Program-made: the position numbers and the translations under genes | Shown: piece after piece, positions 1 to 7,962 of the stretch | How the letters are laid out: each line of letters starts with the position of its first letter | How positions within the stretch are numbered: the stretch's first letter is position 1 | Source of the DNA: Bradyrhizobium oligotrophicum S58 | Lineage (GTDB): Bacteria; Pseudomonadota; Alphaproteobacteria; Rhizobiales; Xanthobacteraceae | DNA length: 64,000 nt | Direction: 5' to 3' | Assembly (NCBI RefSeq): GCF_000344805.1 | Contig: NC_020453.1 | Coordinates: 4,683,001 to 4,747,000, forward strand | Notes under the pieces: model-generated | What the model was told of the DNA's origin: nothing | Seen by the model: only the letters and a program-made list of their open reading frames with translations | Database searches by the model: none

Positions 1-542
1 ACAGCCAGTGGGACCAGAACCGGCTCGGCAAGCATATCGGCTACCTGCCGCAGGACATCGAGCTGTTCTCGGGCACGGTTGCCGACAACATCGCGCGTCT
101 CGCCAAGGTCGACGAGCCGGCGGTGGTGGCTGCTGCAAAGGCCGCCGGCGCGCACGAGGTCATTCTGCGCCTGCCCAATGGCTACGACACGCCGATCGGC
201 GAAGGCGGCGTGGCGCTGTCCGGCGGCATGCGCCAGCGCGTCGGCCTTGCCCGCGCGCTCTACGGCGATCCGCGGCTGCTGATCCTCGACGAGCCGAACT
301 CCAATCTCGATGAGGACGGCGAGCGGGCGCTGGCCCATGCCATGGCCCAGGCGAAGGCCGCGGGCCGCACCGTGATCGTCGTCACGCACCGTCCGCAACT
401 TCTGGCGCATGTTGACCGCATCATGGTGATGGCCTTCGGCAAGACGCTGGCATTCGGTCCGCGCGACGAGGTGATCGCCAAGATGCGCGGCCAGCGAGTC
501 GTCGTCGCCCACGACCGGGCAACGGCCAGCGCCGCGGCCTGA
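1..542 (+). CDS. Type I secretion permease/ATPase (PrtD-like), C-terminal part
   Basis: The reading frame enters from outside the window (first full codon at base 3), leaving about 179 residues of an ABC ATPase domain. Visible are a Q-loop region (YLPQDIELFSGTVADNI), the signature LSGGMRQR, a Walker B LLILDEPNSNLD, and the switch histidine in VVTHRPQ. The LDEPNSNLD form is typical of PrtD-type exporters, where a membrane domain and the ATPase are fused and work with a membrane fusion protein and TolC to secrete proteins in one step. The Walker A motif and the membrane domain lie upstream and cannot be seen. The family call is confident; the substrate is unknown. The next gene downstream, 44 bp away, encodes an exported low-complexity protein, but no link is shown. 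Confidence 0.85.
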   Translation, partial: SQWDQNRLGKHIGYLPQDIELFSGTVADNIARLAKVDEPAVVAAAKAAGAHEVILRLPNGYDTPIGEGGVALSGGMRQRVGLARALYGDPRLLILDEPNSNLDEDGERALAHAMAQAKAAGRTVIVVTHRPQLLAHVDRIMVMAFGKTLAFGPRDEVIAKMRGQRVVVAHDRATASAAA

Positions 543-586
543 AGCCACCTGTGCAGTTTACAGCCAGCCGTTCGAAGGAGCCCGCC

Positions 587-1333
587 ATGATCAAGTTCGC
601 ACCGCGCTCGACCACCATGCAGTTGGCGGTCGCAGCCGCCGTCCTGATGCCCATGTCCGCTTTCGCGGAGACGCCGATGACCGCGCGGCAGATGTTGGCC
701 CACGCACAGACGCAAGCCCTGAACGTTCCCGGTGACTTCAAGAAGCCCGCGCTGGAGCCGGACCGCAGCGAAAAGAGCGTCGGGGCAACCATCGATGCGC
801 CCTCGATCGGCGCCGCCATCGCCGCCCCGCTTCCGGTGATCGAGCCGCCGGCGCCGATAGCGCCTCCCGCCGCAACGCTCACGGCTCTGGCAACACCCAT
901 CGCAGCACCGGAAGCAGCCTCGCCCCAGAGCCGCAACAATGCGCTCACCGCCGTCGCGCCGGCTGCCGACACGGTCAAGGCATCGAATGCCATGGTCGCG
1001 ATGCCGCCCGTGGCAGCCAGCATCGCCGAGACCCCGCCCGCGGCACCGGTTGCAGCGCCCGTCACAGCCGTTGCCTCACCTGCTGCGGCACCTGCACAGC
1101 CCACTCTGCCAGCTGCGACAACAACGGAGACGCCCCGGATGCAAGCGGTGACGACGTCGTCCTCCGAAAAGCTCGCGCATGCACAGCGTCAACCGGCCCC
1201 AGCGCGGCCGGCCCGCAAGTCCGTCGCGAAATCGTCCAGCCGGAGCGACGATGCGGCCATCAACACGCAGATCTCCCGCATCATGCGCCGGCCGGAGGTG
1301 CAGTCACTGATGTCGCAATATGGCTTGGACTGA
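587..1333 (+). CDS. Exported Ala/Pro-rich hypothetical protein
   Basis: A 248-residue protein not recognised as a known family. The ATG at 587 is preceded by GAAGGAG at 574-580, which decides this start over an in-frame GTG further upstream. Residues 1-25 form a signal peptide (hydrophobic stretch, cleavage likely after SAFA). The middle (about 55-190) is a low-complexity Ala/Pro/Thr/Val region, probably disordered or cell-wall spanning. The C-terminus (about 200-248) is basic and then more ordered, ending IMRRPEVQSLMSQYGLD. It follows the exporter gene in the same direction. Function unknown; periplasmic or surface location is inferred from the signal peptide. Confidence 0.6.
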   Translation: MIKFAPRSTTMQLAVAAAVLMPMSAFAETPMTARQMLAHAQTQALNVPGDFKKPALEPDRSEKSVGATIDAPSIGAAIAAPLPVIEPPAPIAPPAATLTALATPIAAPEAASPQSRNNALTAVAPAADTVKASNAMVAMPPVAASIAETPPAAPVAAPVTAVASPAAAPAQPTLPAATTTETPRMQAVTTSSSEKLAHAQRQPAPARPARKSVAKSSSRSDDAAINTQISRIMRRPEVQSLMSQYGLD

Positions 1334-1344
1334 AGACGAGCGCT

Positions 1345-1379
1345 GCCGGACGACGGACGCGATCCGCGTTCCGTCCGGC
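1345..1379. terminator. Hairpin between convergent genes
   Basis: An 8-bp stem (GCCGGACG at 1345-1352 with CGTCCGGC at 1372-1379) lies between the stop of the preceding gene and the stop of the convergent gene at 1391. No T-tract follows on either strand, so a terminator role is only suggested by position. Confidence 0.3.
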
Positions 1380-1390
1380 GGAGCTTGCGA

Positions 1391-1753
1391 TCATTTGGCG
1401 GGGTCGAACATGCACTGCAGTGTCGGCCTGGCGATCCGGGTGAAGGTCGGGCCGATCTCCGCCTGTTTGGCGGGCGACACCCAATCGGTCTCGATCGTCG
1501 GGACACCGGTTTCGCTGATTCCGCGCAGCAGCGCCTCGCGCAGGTCTGCGTCCTCGACAACCGCGGCCGCATGGTCGTGCAGGCAGGAGCATACGGCCTC
1601 GGGATGCGCCCACCGTCCGAGCATATGAGGCACACATTGACGAACGAATTCTCCGCGCAGGTCGGGCAACCGGGCCGTCGGCCGCGCATCGGCGGGAGAC
1701 CAGGAGAGGCCGGAGAGGACGGCTAGCGCCGCAACACCCAGTCGAAAAAGCAT
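1391..1753 (-). CDS. Small secreted Cys-containing hypothetical protein
   Basis: A 120-residue protein of unknown family. I place the start at the ATG ending at 1753 because the signal peptide begins there (LFRLGVAALAVLSGLSW, cleavage near ADA). The mature part has four cysteines: RQCVPHM, an AVCSCLHDH pair and a final QCMFD. This suggests disulfides or metal binding in the periplasm. The reading frame extends 26 codons further upstream, but that stretch is hydrophilic and would hide the signal peptide. No clear Shine-Dalgarno was seen, so the exact start is uncertain. Confidence 0.55.
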   Translation of the reverse strand: MLFRLGVAALAVLSGLSWSPADARPTARLPDLRGEFVRQCVPHMLGRWAHPEAVCSCLHDHAAAVVEDADLREALLRGISETGVPTIETDWVSPAKQAEIGPTFTRIARPTLQCMFDPAK

Positions 1754-2375
1754 GGTGGACCGCTGATCCCAGGGGCTTGTTGTGTGTTCTTGTGATGTGC
1801 GCCGGGTTGAACCACGCAATGAGGCTCGCACTTCCGCCTACCTACGCTTCATAACCATTTCACGTTTCAACGGGGCTGCGGCACAAGCCAAAAATGGTTT
1901 CGTGGCCGACGGCTTTGTTTCATGCAGCAGGTCTGACGACACAAAATACAACCATTGAGAGAGTCAAAGTCAAGACTCAAACAGGGCGCGATGCTGACAC
2001 GCTCCTTGCCATCCCCAACTTCATCCTCCCCGAAGCGGCGGCCGATTTGGCCGATGCAAGGCTTCTTAAGGTCCGTCCCGTAACCTAACGGTCTGGGAAA
2101 CATCCCAACTCTTCACAGCAACCCGACCGCGGGCTGTGCGTTGAGACGCCGTTGCTGCCCGGGGCTTGCCATGACCAAGACGTCCACGCACACCCCCGCC
2201 TCGAAGACACATCGCCGACGCCGCCCGCTTTCGGCGCCGATGGCGCAGCAGCGCACCGAGAACTGCGCCATTTCGACGCCTCAGAGCCTGGTTCGTCTGA
2301 TCGGCTGCCACGACCCGGCCAAGCGCAAATTGCCCGGCAAGCCCGCGGAGAGCCGATCGTCGCTCGGCAAATCCT
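1754..2375. other. Intergenic stretch, no supported gene
   Basis: About 620 bases between two leftward genes. It is less GC-rich around 1840-2050 than its surroundings. Short open frames exist, the best being 2171-2386 on the plus strand (Thr/Pro/Arg-rich, 71 codons), but I see no convincing ribosome binding site or family. The right part must carry the 3' end of creA transcription and the left part the promoter of the 1753 gene. Confidence 0.4.
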
Positions 2376-2927
2376 TCATTGAATGAAATCGCCGCACTTC
2401 TGGACTTCGCCGTCATCGGCCTTGCCCCAGGGCATGACCGGGACTGATGACGTCGAGTTCTTCGGCGAGCCCTCGATCAGCTTGTCCGAGTAGACCATGT
2501 AGACGAGCACGTTGCGCTTGGCGTCGCAGCCGCGCACGATTTGCATCTTCTTGAAGAACAGCGACCGTCGCTGCCGGAACATGTCGTCCGCCTGTTCGAG
2601 CTTGCGCTTGAAGCGGATCGGCCCGATCTGCCGACATGCGAGCGAGATATCCGACACCTCCTCGGCGAGACCCAGCCAGCCGACATATCCACCCTTCTGA
2701 GGAATGGTGAAATGGCAGGCGACGCCCTCCACCTCTGGATCATCAACGCCATAGGTCGCGAGCTTGTCATTCGGGCTTAGCAGCTTGAACACCGTCGACC
2801 GACGGAAGATCAGATCCGGCTCATCTGCGGCGTAGGCTGACACCACGGGCGAAGACAGTCCGATAAGCAGAAGGAAAGCGAGGGTTTTCAGCCACAGATC
2901 GAATCGGTTGGTGGCTCTGAACGACAT
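2376..2927 (-). CDS. creA: CreA family protein
   Basis: A 183-residue exported protein. Residues 1-32 are a signal peptide (WLKTLAFLLLIGLSSPVVSAYA). The mature part has CreA hallmarks: VFKLLSPNDKLATYGVDDP, then EVEGVACHFT, GGYVGWLGLAEEVSDISLACRQIGPI, and a late basic/aromatic segment with RRSLFFKKMQIVRGCDAKRN. Length is slightly above the E. coli protein. The ATG at 2927 is preceded by CGGAGACC on the coding strand. CreA is a conserved periplasmic protein of unclear biochemical role named from the E. coli creABCD locus; no creB, creC or creD is nearby. A regulatory role should not be assumed. Confidence 0.85.
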   Translation of the reverse strand: MSFRATNRFDLWLKTLAFLLLIGLSSPVVSAYAADEPDLIFRRSTVFKLLSPNDKLATYGVDDPEVEGVACHFTIPQKGGYVGWLGLAEEVSDISLACRQIGPIRFKRKLEQADDMFRQRRSLFFKKMQIVRGCDAKRNVLVYMVYSDKLIEGSPKNSTSSVPVMPWGKADDGEVQKCGDFIQ

Positions 2928-3156
2928 GTCGGTCTCCGTTATACCGCCGATGGCTCGGCACACCGCCCATGTAGGAACACAAATGCCTGCAAGGAAGGCG
3001 CTTCCTGCCGATCACCTTCCAATACTCGTTTAACGGGATGTGAGGCTTTTCTGCTACGATCGGAACGAAAATCACGCAGGGCAGAAGCCCCAAGCTGGTG
3101 AATGCAGACTCCGTCTGCGACACTAAAGACCAGATGGTTCTTGAGGATTTGCCGGA

Positions 3157-4923
3157 ATGCTCTGCGTTCGTGCAGCCGCCAGGGGGCGGTTTTATTGTGC
3201 AGCAATCGTTTCAGTACCGCTTGTCATAGCAGCGACGTCGCAGGCTGGAGCAGCGTCCTACTACTATTGGAACGAACCGCAGCCGGTCATCTCACCCTCC
3301 GAACGTCCGATCGTGCCGCGCAAGCCCAAGGCACGACAGCTCCAGAAGGCGGCAAAGATCGAGAAGGAGGCCGCCAAGCCGCAAGGCCCGATCACGGTTG
3401 CGGTCTCCGTCAACAAGCAGCAGCTCAAAATCTACGACGCAAACGGCCTGTTCGCTGAAGCTCCGGTATCGACCGGCATGAAGGGCCACTCCACGCCGAT
3501 GGGCGTTTTCAGCGTCATCCAGAAGCAGAAATTCCATCGCTCCAACATCTATAGTGGCGCGCCGATGCCGTTCATGCAGCGCATCACCTGGTCAGGCATT
3601 GCGCTCCACGCGGGCGTGCTGCCGGGCTATCCTGCGTCGCATGGCTGCATCCGCATGCCCGCGAGCTTTGCGACCCGGATCTATGGCTGGACACGGATGG
3701 GATCGCGGGTTCTGGTCACGCCGGGTGAAGTCGCGCCCGCCAGCTTCTCGCACCCGATGCTCGCAGCCCTGAAGGCGCCGCAGCCGAGCGCTTCGGTACA
3801 GCCCGACGCCAATGCACCTGCTGGAGCGAAGTCGGACAAGGGCGCAGCCGTCGCCACGGCGATCACGGTCGCGACGACCGACCTGCGTGCAACGATCGGT
3901 CATGCGGAAGTCGGCAACATGACGCCGTCATCCCGCGCCCCGACGCGCACAGCCGATGCCGGCAATGCGACTGGACTGGCGGCTGTGGCCTCGGACGCTT
4001 CGCCCAAGACTGAACCCACGCGGTCAGAAGCGGCGGAGATCCGGAGCGGTGCTGCCGAGCTTAAGCCCAGTGTCGCCGAGAGCGCCGTCAAGGGAGAGAG
4101 TCCAACGGTGGACGCTGCGACGAAGCCGGGCGCAGCCAAGGCTGCCGATCAGGATGAGAACAAGCCTGCCATCGACGCCGCACCGTCACTTGCGAGCCAG
4201 CCGACGCAGGCAGCGGCTCCGGCCGCCGAGAAGCCGATCGATGCACCGGTAAAGGCCGAAGCGACGAACTCGAGCGATGTCGGCCTGGCCGATACGAAGC
4301 CTGCCGATGCCAAGATCGCGGATCAGCCCGCGGCGCCATCCGCAACCACGGCAGATGCGCCGGCAACGCCTCTCGATCCCAATGACCTTTCCAAGGATCC
4401 CTCCAAGGATCAGTCGCGTGTTGCCGCACCGGACAAGCCGATCGCGCCCAAGCCCGAGTTGAAGCGCAACAGCCAGGTCGCGATCTTCATCAGCCGCAAG
4501 GATTCGAAGCTGTACGTGCGGCAGAACTTCGCTCCGGTGTTCAACACCCAAATCACCATCGCGCCGGGCGACAAGCCGTTCGGCACGCACGTGTTCACCG
4601 CAACGGCTGACAAGGCCGATCCCGCTACCATGCGCTGGTCGGTCGTCTCGCTTCCGGTTTCGGCGCGCAGCGTCGCGGCGAACGACGGCGCGGAGAAAGT
4701 GACCCGGCACGGCAAGAAGCCCGCGGACGCTCGCGTCGAGTCGAAGCCGGTCGTTCAACCGAGCAGCCCGGCCGAGGCGCTCGACCGCATCACGATTCCG
4801 GCGGATGTCATGGCCTGGCTGGGCGAAGCGTTGTCGACCGGAAGTTCGCTGATCGTCTCCGATCAGGGCGTCAATCAAGGCGAAACCGGCGAGGGCACGG
4901 AGTTCATTCTTTCGCTGCGCTGA
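3157..4923 (+). CDS. L,D-transpeptidase (YkuD) with degenerate second domain
   Basis: A 588-residue exported cell-wall enzyme. The start at 3157 has GAGGA at 3143-3147 and leads into a signal peptide (about 1-32). The YkuD domain spans about 78-195; the active-site stretch has H151, then SHGCIR with H162, C164 and R166, the nucleophile being C164. Such enzymes make 3-3 peptidoglycan cross-links or attach proteins to the wall. Residues about 200-435 are a long Ala/Pro/Lys/Asp-rich linker. Residues about 438-490 resemble the first half of the catalytic domain again (VAIFISRKDSKLYV, then PGDKPFGTHVFTA beside TPMGVFSV in copy one), but no HGC motif follows. The far C-terminus (about 540-588) is a conserved-looking tail that I cannot name. 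Confidence 0.85.
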   Translation: MLCVRAAARGRFYCAAIVSVPLVIAATSQAGAASYYYWNEPQPVISPSERPIVPRKPKARQLQKAAKIEKEAAKPQGPITVAVSVNKQQLKIYDANGLFAEAPVSTGMKGHSTPMGVFSVIQKQKFHRSNIYSGAPMPFMQRITWSGIALHAGVLPGYPASHGCIRMPASFATRIYGWTRMGSRVLVTPGEVAPASFSHPMLAALKAPQPSASVQPDANAPAGAKSDKGAAVATAITVATTDLRATIGHAEVGNMTPSSRAPTRTADAGNATGLAAVASDASPKTEPTRSEAAEIRSGAAELKPSVAESAVKGESPTVDAATKPGAAKAADQDENKPAIDAAPSLASQPTQAAAPAAEKPIDAPVKAEATNSSDVGLADTKPADAKIADQPAAPSATTADAPATPLDPNDLSKDPSKDQSRVAAPDKPIAPKPELKRNSQVAIFISRKDSKLYVRQNFAPVFNTQITIAPGDKPFGTHVFTATADKADPATMRWSVVSLPVSARSVAANDGAEKVTRHGKKPADARVESKPVVQPSSPAEALDRITIPADVMAWLGEALSTGSSLIVSDQGVNQGETGEGTEFILSLR

Positions 4924-5072
4924 CGACCGAAGCGGTCCTTCTTTCCGCCCAAGGCCAGGGGTATCCCCTTGCTGGAACGCAGCCTGATCCAACTCGACTC
5001 CGCGGCCGTTCAAAAGTCGCTGGTCGAGCGCAGGCGCATTCATGCACACGGGCTGGCTCTAGGGAGATTCAC

Positions 5073-5648
5073 ATGATCGATCGCAGGATGGTTCTTCTCG
5101 GCGTCGGTGCGTCGTTGTCGGCGGCGACGCTCGCGTCGCGCGCCGCCTCAGCGGACAGCGCGCTGAGCAAGACGACGGCCTACCGCTTCTCCTTCCCCGC
5201 TCTGGCCGGCGAGCCGATCCGTCTCGCCGATTTCACCGGCAAGCCGGTGCTGGTCGTGAATACGGCCTCGCAGTGCGGCTACACCCCGCAATACACCGGT
5301 CTGCAGAAGCTGTGGAGCGAGTTCCACGAGCGCGGACTGTCGATCATCGCGGTGCCGTCCAACGACTTCAATCAGGAGCCTGGAATTGCCGGCGACATCG
5401 CCGACCTGGCCAAGCAGGAATATGGCGTGACCTTCCCGATGGCCGCCAAGGCGGTGGTGACCGGTTCCAACGCCCACCCGTTCTACCGCTGGGCCGCGGA
5501 AGCGCGACCCAAGGACACCCCGCGCTGGAACTTCCACAAATACCTGATCGGCCGCGACGGCTACCTCGCCGAGGTGTTCGCCTCCTCGGTCGAGCCGACG
5601 GACACGCGGGTCAAGACGGCGGTGGCCCGGATCCTCGCGGACGGCTGA
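5073..5648 (+). CDS. Glutathione peroxidase, Tat-type exported
   Basis: A 191-residue thiol peroxidase of the GPx family, which reduces peroxides using glutathione or thioredoxin. The peroxidatic cysteine is C68 in NTASQCGYTPQY. The family's N-Q-E-P-G segment (SNDFNQEPG) and the RWNFHKYLI segment with its tryptophan are present. It is the Cys form, not selenocysteine. Residues 1-27 look like a twin-arginine signal (DRRMVLLGVGAS, then ASA), so a periplasmic location is likely; most bacterial family members are cytoplasmic. Start chosen at the ATG preceded by AGGGAGA at 5061-5067. It stands alone between the transpeptidase and a deacetylase. Confidence 0.88.
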   Translation: MIDRRMVLLGVGASLSAATLASRAASADSALSKTTAYRFSFPALAGEPIRLADFTGKPVLVVNTASQCGYTPQYTGLQKLWSEFHERGLSIIAVPSNDFNQEPGIAGDIADLAKQEYGVTFPMAAKAVVTGSNAHPFYRWAAEARPKDTPRWNFHKYLIGRDGYLAEVFASSVEPTDTRVKTAVARILADG

Positions 5649-5808
5649 GCAACACTTGGCAAGAATGCGGCGGAGGCCGGCAACTTCCCCGTGTTTTTGC
5701 CTCGTTTCCTTTTGGCGCCACTCCGGCTGCTGGGCTAGTATCCCGGCCCGGATGGCGGAGCGACTCTCGACATTGGCGCTCCCGTTGCAACAACCCCGAG
5801 GAAACACG

Positions 5809-6768
5809 ATGCGGATTGCAGCAGGATTGGTGTTCGCGAGTTCTTTGGCGGCTTCGCTGCTGACGTCTGGTGCAGCCTGGTCGCAGGCGCAGCGCACGGC
5901 GGCAGCGCCGACGCCGGCTGCGGCTCCCGCACCCGCCCAGGCCGCCGTGGCGGCTCCCCAGGCGCAGCCGCCCCGCGCACCTTGCATGAATGCCGATGCG
6001 CTCGGAGTCGGCCGCACGGTCGAGATCGACACGACGGGCGGCCCTGGCTTCGGCTTCGAGCACTTCAAGGACCTCGACTTCCTGAAGGACCACGAGGTCG
6101 TCCTGACGTTCGACGACGGTCCATGGCCGGAGAACACCCCCGGCGTGCTCAAGGCGCTCGCCGACCAGTGCACCACCGGCATCTTCTTCATCATCGGCAA
6201 GCACGCGACCTACTATCCGGAGATCCTGAAGCAGGTCTACAATGCCGGCCACACCGTCGGGACGCACACCTGGTCGCATGCCGCGCTCACCAACAAGAAG
6301 CTCACCGAAGACCAGCGCAAGGAAGAGATCGAGCTCGGCATCAGCGCGGTGAAATGGGCGCTTGGCGGCAACTCCCCGGCGCCGTTCTTCCGCTTCCCCG
6401 CCCTGCAGCACCCGCCGGAGATGGTCACATATCTGGGCACCCGCAACGTCGGCATCTTCTCCTGCGATCTCGACTCGTTCGACTTCAAGGCCAGGAATGC
6501 GCAGGCGGTGATCGACGTCACCTTCAAGAAGCTCGACAAGCTCGGCAAGGGCATCATCCTGATGCACGACTTCCACAAGCATACCGCCGAAGCCCTGCCC
6601 GAGATGCTGCGCCGCCTGAAGGCCGGCGGCTACAAGGTGGTCGCGATGCGGGCCAAGTCGCCGGTGCAGTCGCTGCCGCAATATGACGAGCAGCTCGCCA
6701 AGGTCGCGAAGCTGCCGACGGTGAGCCAAAGGCCGGTCTCGAGCGTTGTGACGACAGTGTCCGAATGA
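5809..6768 (+). CDS. Polysaccharide deacetylase family protein (NodB fold)
   Basis: A 319-residue exported carbohydrate esterase 4 protein. The ATG at 5809 follows GAGGA and begins a signal peptide (residues 1-25, ending AWSQA), followed by an Ala/Pro-rich stretch to about residue 55. The catalytic fold shows motif 1 LTFDDGPWPENTP (base and metal Asp pair), motif 2 HTWSHAAL (metal histidines), motif 3 FFRFPAL, and a late ILMHDFHKH segment. Such enzymes remove N- or O-acetyl groups from polysaccharides such as peptidoglycan or exopolysaccharide. This is not nodB itself by context: no nod genes are present. Substrate unknown. Confidence 0.85.
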   Translation: MRIAAGLVFASSLAASLLTSGAAWSQAQRTAAAPTPAAAPAPAQAAVAAPQAQPPRAPCMNADALGVGRTVEIDTTGGPGFGFEHFKDLDFLKDHEVVLTFDDGPWPENTPGVLKALADQCTTGIFFIIGKHATYYPEILKQVYNAGHTVGTHTWSHAALTNKKLTEDQRKEEIELGISAVKWALGGNSPAPFFRFPALQHPPEMVTYLGTRNVGIFSCDLDSFDFKARNAQAVIDVTFKKLDKLGKGIILMHDFHKHTAEALPEMLRRLKAGGYKVVAMRAKSPVQSLPQYDEQLAKVAKLPTVSQRPVSSVVTTVSE

Positions 6769-6787
6769 TCGAGGATTGCTTTCGTCA

Positions 6788-7348
6788 GTGACCAGGCTTC
6801 GTATCGAGGGTTACGTCATCGTGTCGGCCGACGGGAAGTTGGCCGACTCCCACAATCTGATGCCGCCGGTCCTGAAATTTCCCGGCGACGCCGCATTCTT
6901 TTCCCAGGCGCTCGACAGCGCCGATCTGATCGTCCACGGCCGCAATTCCTACGAGGACCAGCCGAACTCGCCGAAGCGCCGGCGGATCGTCGTGACCGGC
7001 AAGGTGGCGGGGTTGGCGCCTGACACGGAGAAGCCGCTCTCCACCCTATGGAACCCGGCGGGTGCCTCGTTCGAGGCCGCCTGCGAAGCCGCTGGTGTGA
7101 CGACCGGGACGGTGGCCGTGATCGGCGGTCCGGTCGTGTTCGAGATGTTCTTGGACCGTTACGACACCTTCTTCCTGTCGCTCGCGCCCCACGTCTTGCT
7201 GCCCGACGGCGCCCCGTGCTTTCCCGGCGTCGGTCCCGGCCGGTCGCCGCAGCAGGTGCTGACGACGCACGGCTACACGCCCGCCAATCAGCTGATGCTC
7301 GATCCCGCCGATGACGTCAGCGTCACCGCCTGGAAACGCGCCAGCTAG
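6788..7348 (+). CDS. Dihydrofolate reductase-like / RibD C-terminal-like protein
   Basis: A 186-residue protein with the fold of the DHFR/RibD reductase superfamily: an opening RIEGYVIVSADGKLAD strand-and-loop, a LIVHGRNSYED segment, and VAVIGGPVVFEMFLDRYDTFFLS near residue 120, matching the GG-containing NADP-binding strand of the family. It is probably an NAD(P)H-dependent reductase of unknown substrate and not true FolA. I favour the GTG at 6788, 12 bases after GAGG at 6771; a TTG at 6776 is in frame but sits directly on that Shine-Dalgarno. It ends 8 bases before a convergent gene. Confidence 0.65.
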   Translation: MTRLRIEGYVIVSADGKLADSHNLMPPVLKFPGDAAFFSQALDSADLIVHGRNSYEDQPNSPKRRRIVVTGKVAGLAPDTEKPLSTLWNPAGASFEAACEAAGVTTGTVAVIGGPVVFEMFLDRYDTFFLSLAPHVLLPDGAPCFPGVGPGRSPQQVLTTHGYTPANQLMLDPADDVSVTAWKRAS

Positions 7349-7356
7349 CAAAGCCG

Positions 7357-7812
7357 TCAGATGTCGCCATAGGCGTTCTGCTCGGGCGCCTTCGGGCCCT
7401 TGCCGTAGCCGAAGATCATGAACAGCGCGCCGATGATCGAGAGATTCTTCAGTGCGTCGATCAGGGTCTTGGCGTTGTCGGGCGGGGTCTGGTTCCAGAA
7501 GTCGTGGAAATAGAAGATCGTCGCGCCGACGAAGATGATCATCAGCGCTGCAAAGAATCGCCCCAGAAAGTTCAGCGCGATCATGACGCCCGCGAGAATC
7601 TCGAAAGCGCCGGCTGCAATCGCCAGGATCTGCGGCATCGGCATTTTTGCCGCGGCCTCCAGCTGCGCCGCATAGGGTGCAAGCATCGTGGGAATCGTGA
7701 CCTTGGCGGCGATGAGATCGGCGGTCGCCGGAATGCCGAACAGCTTGGTCGCGCCCGTGTAGATGAAGATCACGGCGAACAGAACGCGCCCGAACGTAAT
7801 GAAACCCGGCAT
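7357..7812 (-). CDS. DoxX family membrane protein
   Basis: A 151-residue inner-membrane protein with about four hydrophobic segments (roughly residues 3-22, 65-90, 92-108, 125-140). The N-terminal FGRVLFAVIFIYTGATKLFG and the LNFLGRFFAALMIIFVGAT region fit the DoxX/DoxD superfamily. Members have been linked to thiosulfate:quinone oxidation or redox stress complexes in a few species; the role here is unknown. The ATG ending at 7812 is preceded by GAGG at 6-base spacing on the coding strand; a GTG four codons earlier is a second choice. Confidence 0.8.
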   Translation of the reverse strand: MPGFITFGRVLFAVIFIYTGATKLFGIPATADLIAAKVTIPTMLAPYAAQLEAAAKMPMPQILAIAAGAFEILAGVMIALNFLGRFFAALMIIFVGATIFYFHDFWNQTPPDNAKTLIDALKNLSIIGALFMIFGYGKGPKAPEQNAYGDI

Positions 7813-7962
7813 TCTCGCCCTCACGGATCAACTTCAAACGATGTGTCGCGCCGGCCCATCGGGCCGGATATGTGACGTCGCGAACGCTTTTCAACAATAA
7901 AGGCGGACGGAATACGACCGAAACCGGACGAATTCCGCCACACTTCGATCACGCCGACCAGC

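Noticed and set aside
2171..2386. A 71-codon frame as a gene
   Set aside because: No convincing ribosome binding site or family; it runs into the 3' end of creA.
5809..6768. Calling the deacetylase nodB
   Set aside because: It has the NodB fold but a signal peptide and no nod genes around it; a general polysaccharide deacetylase is safer.
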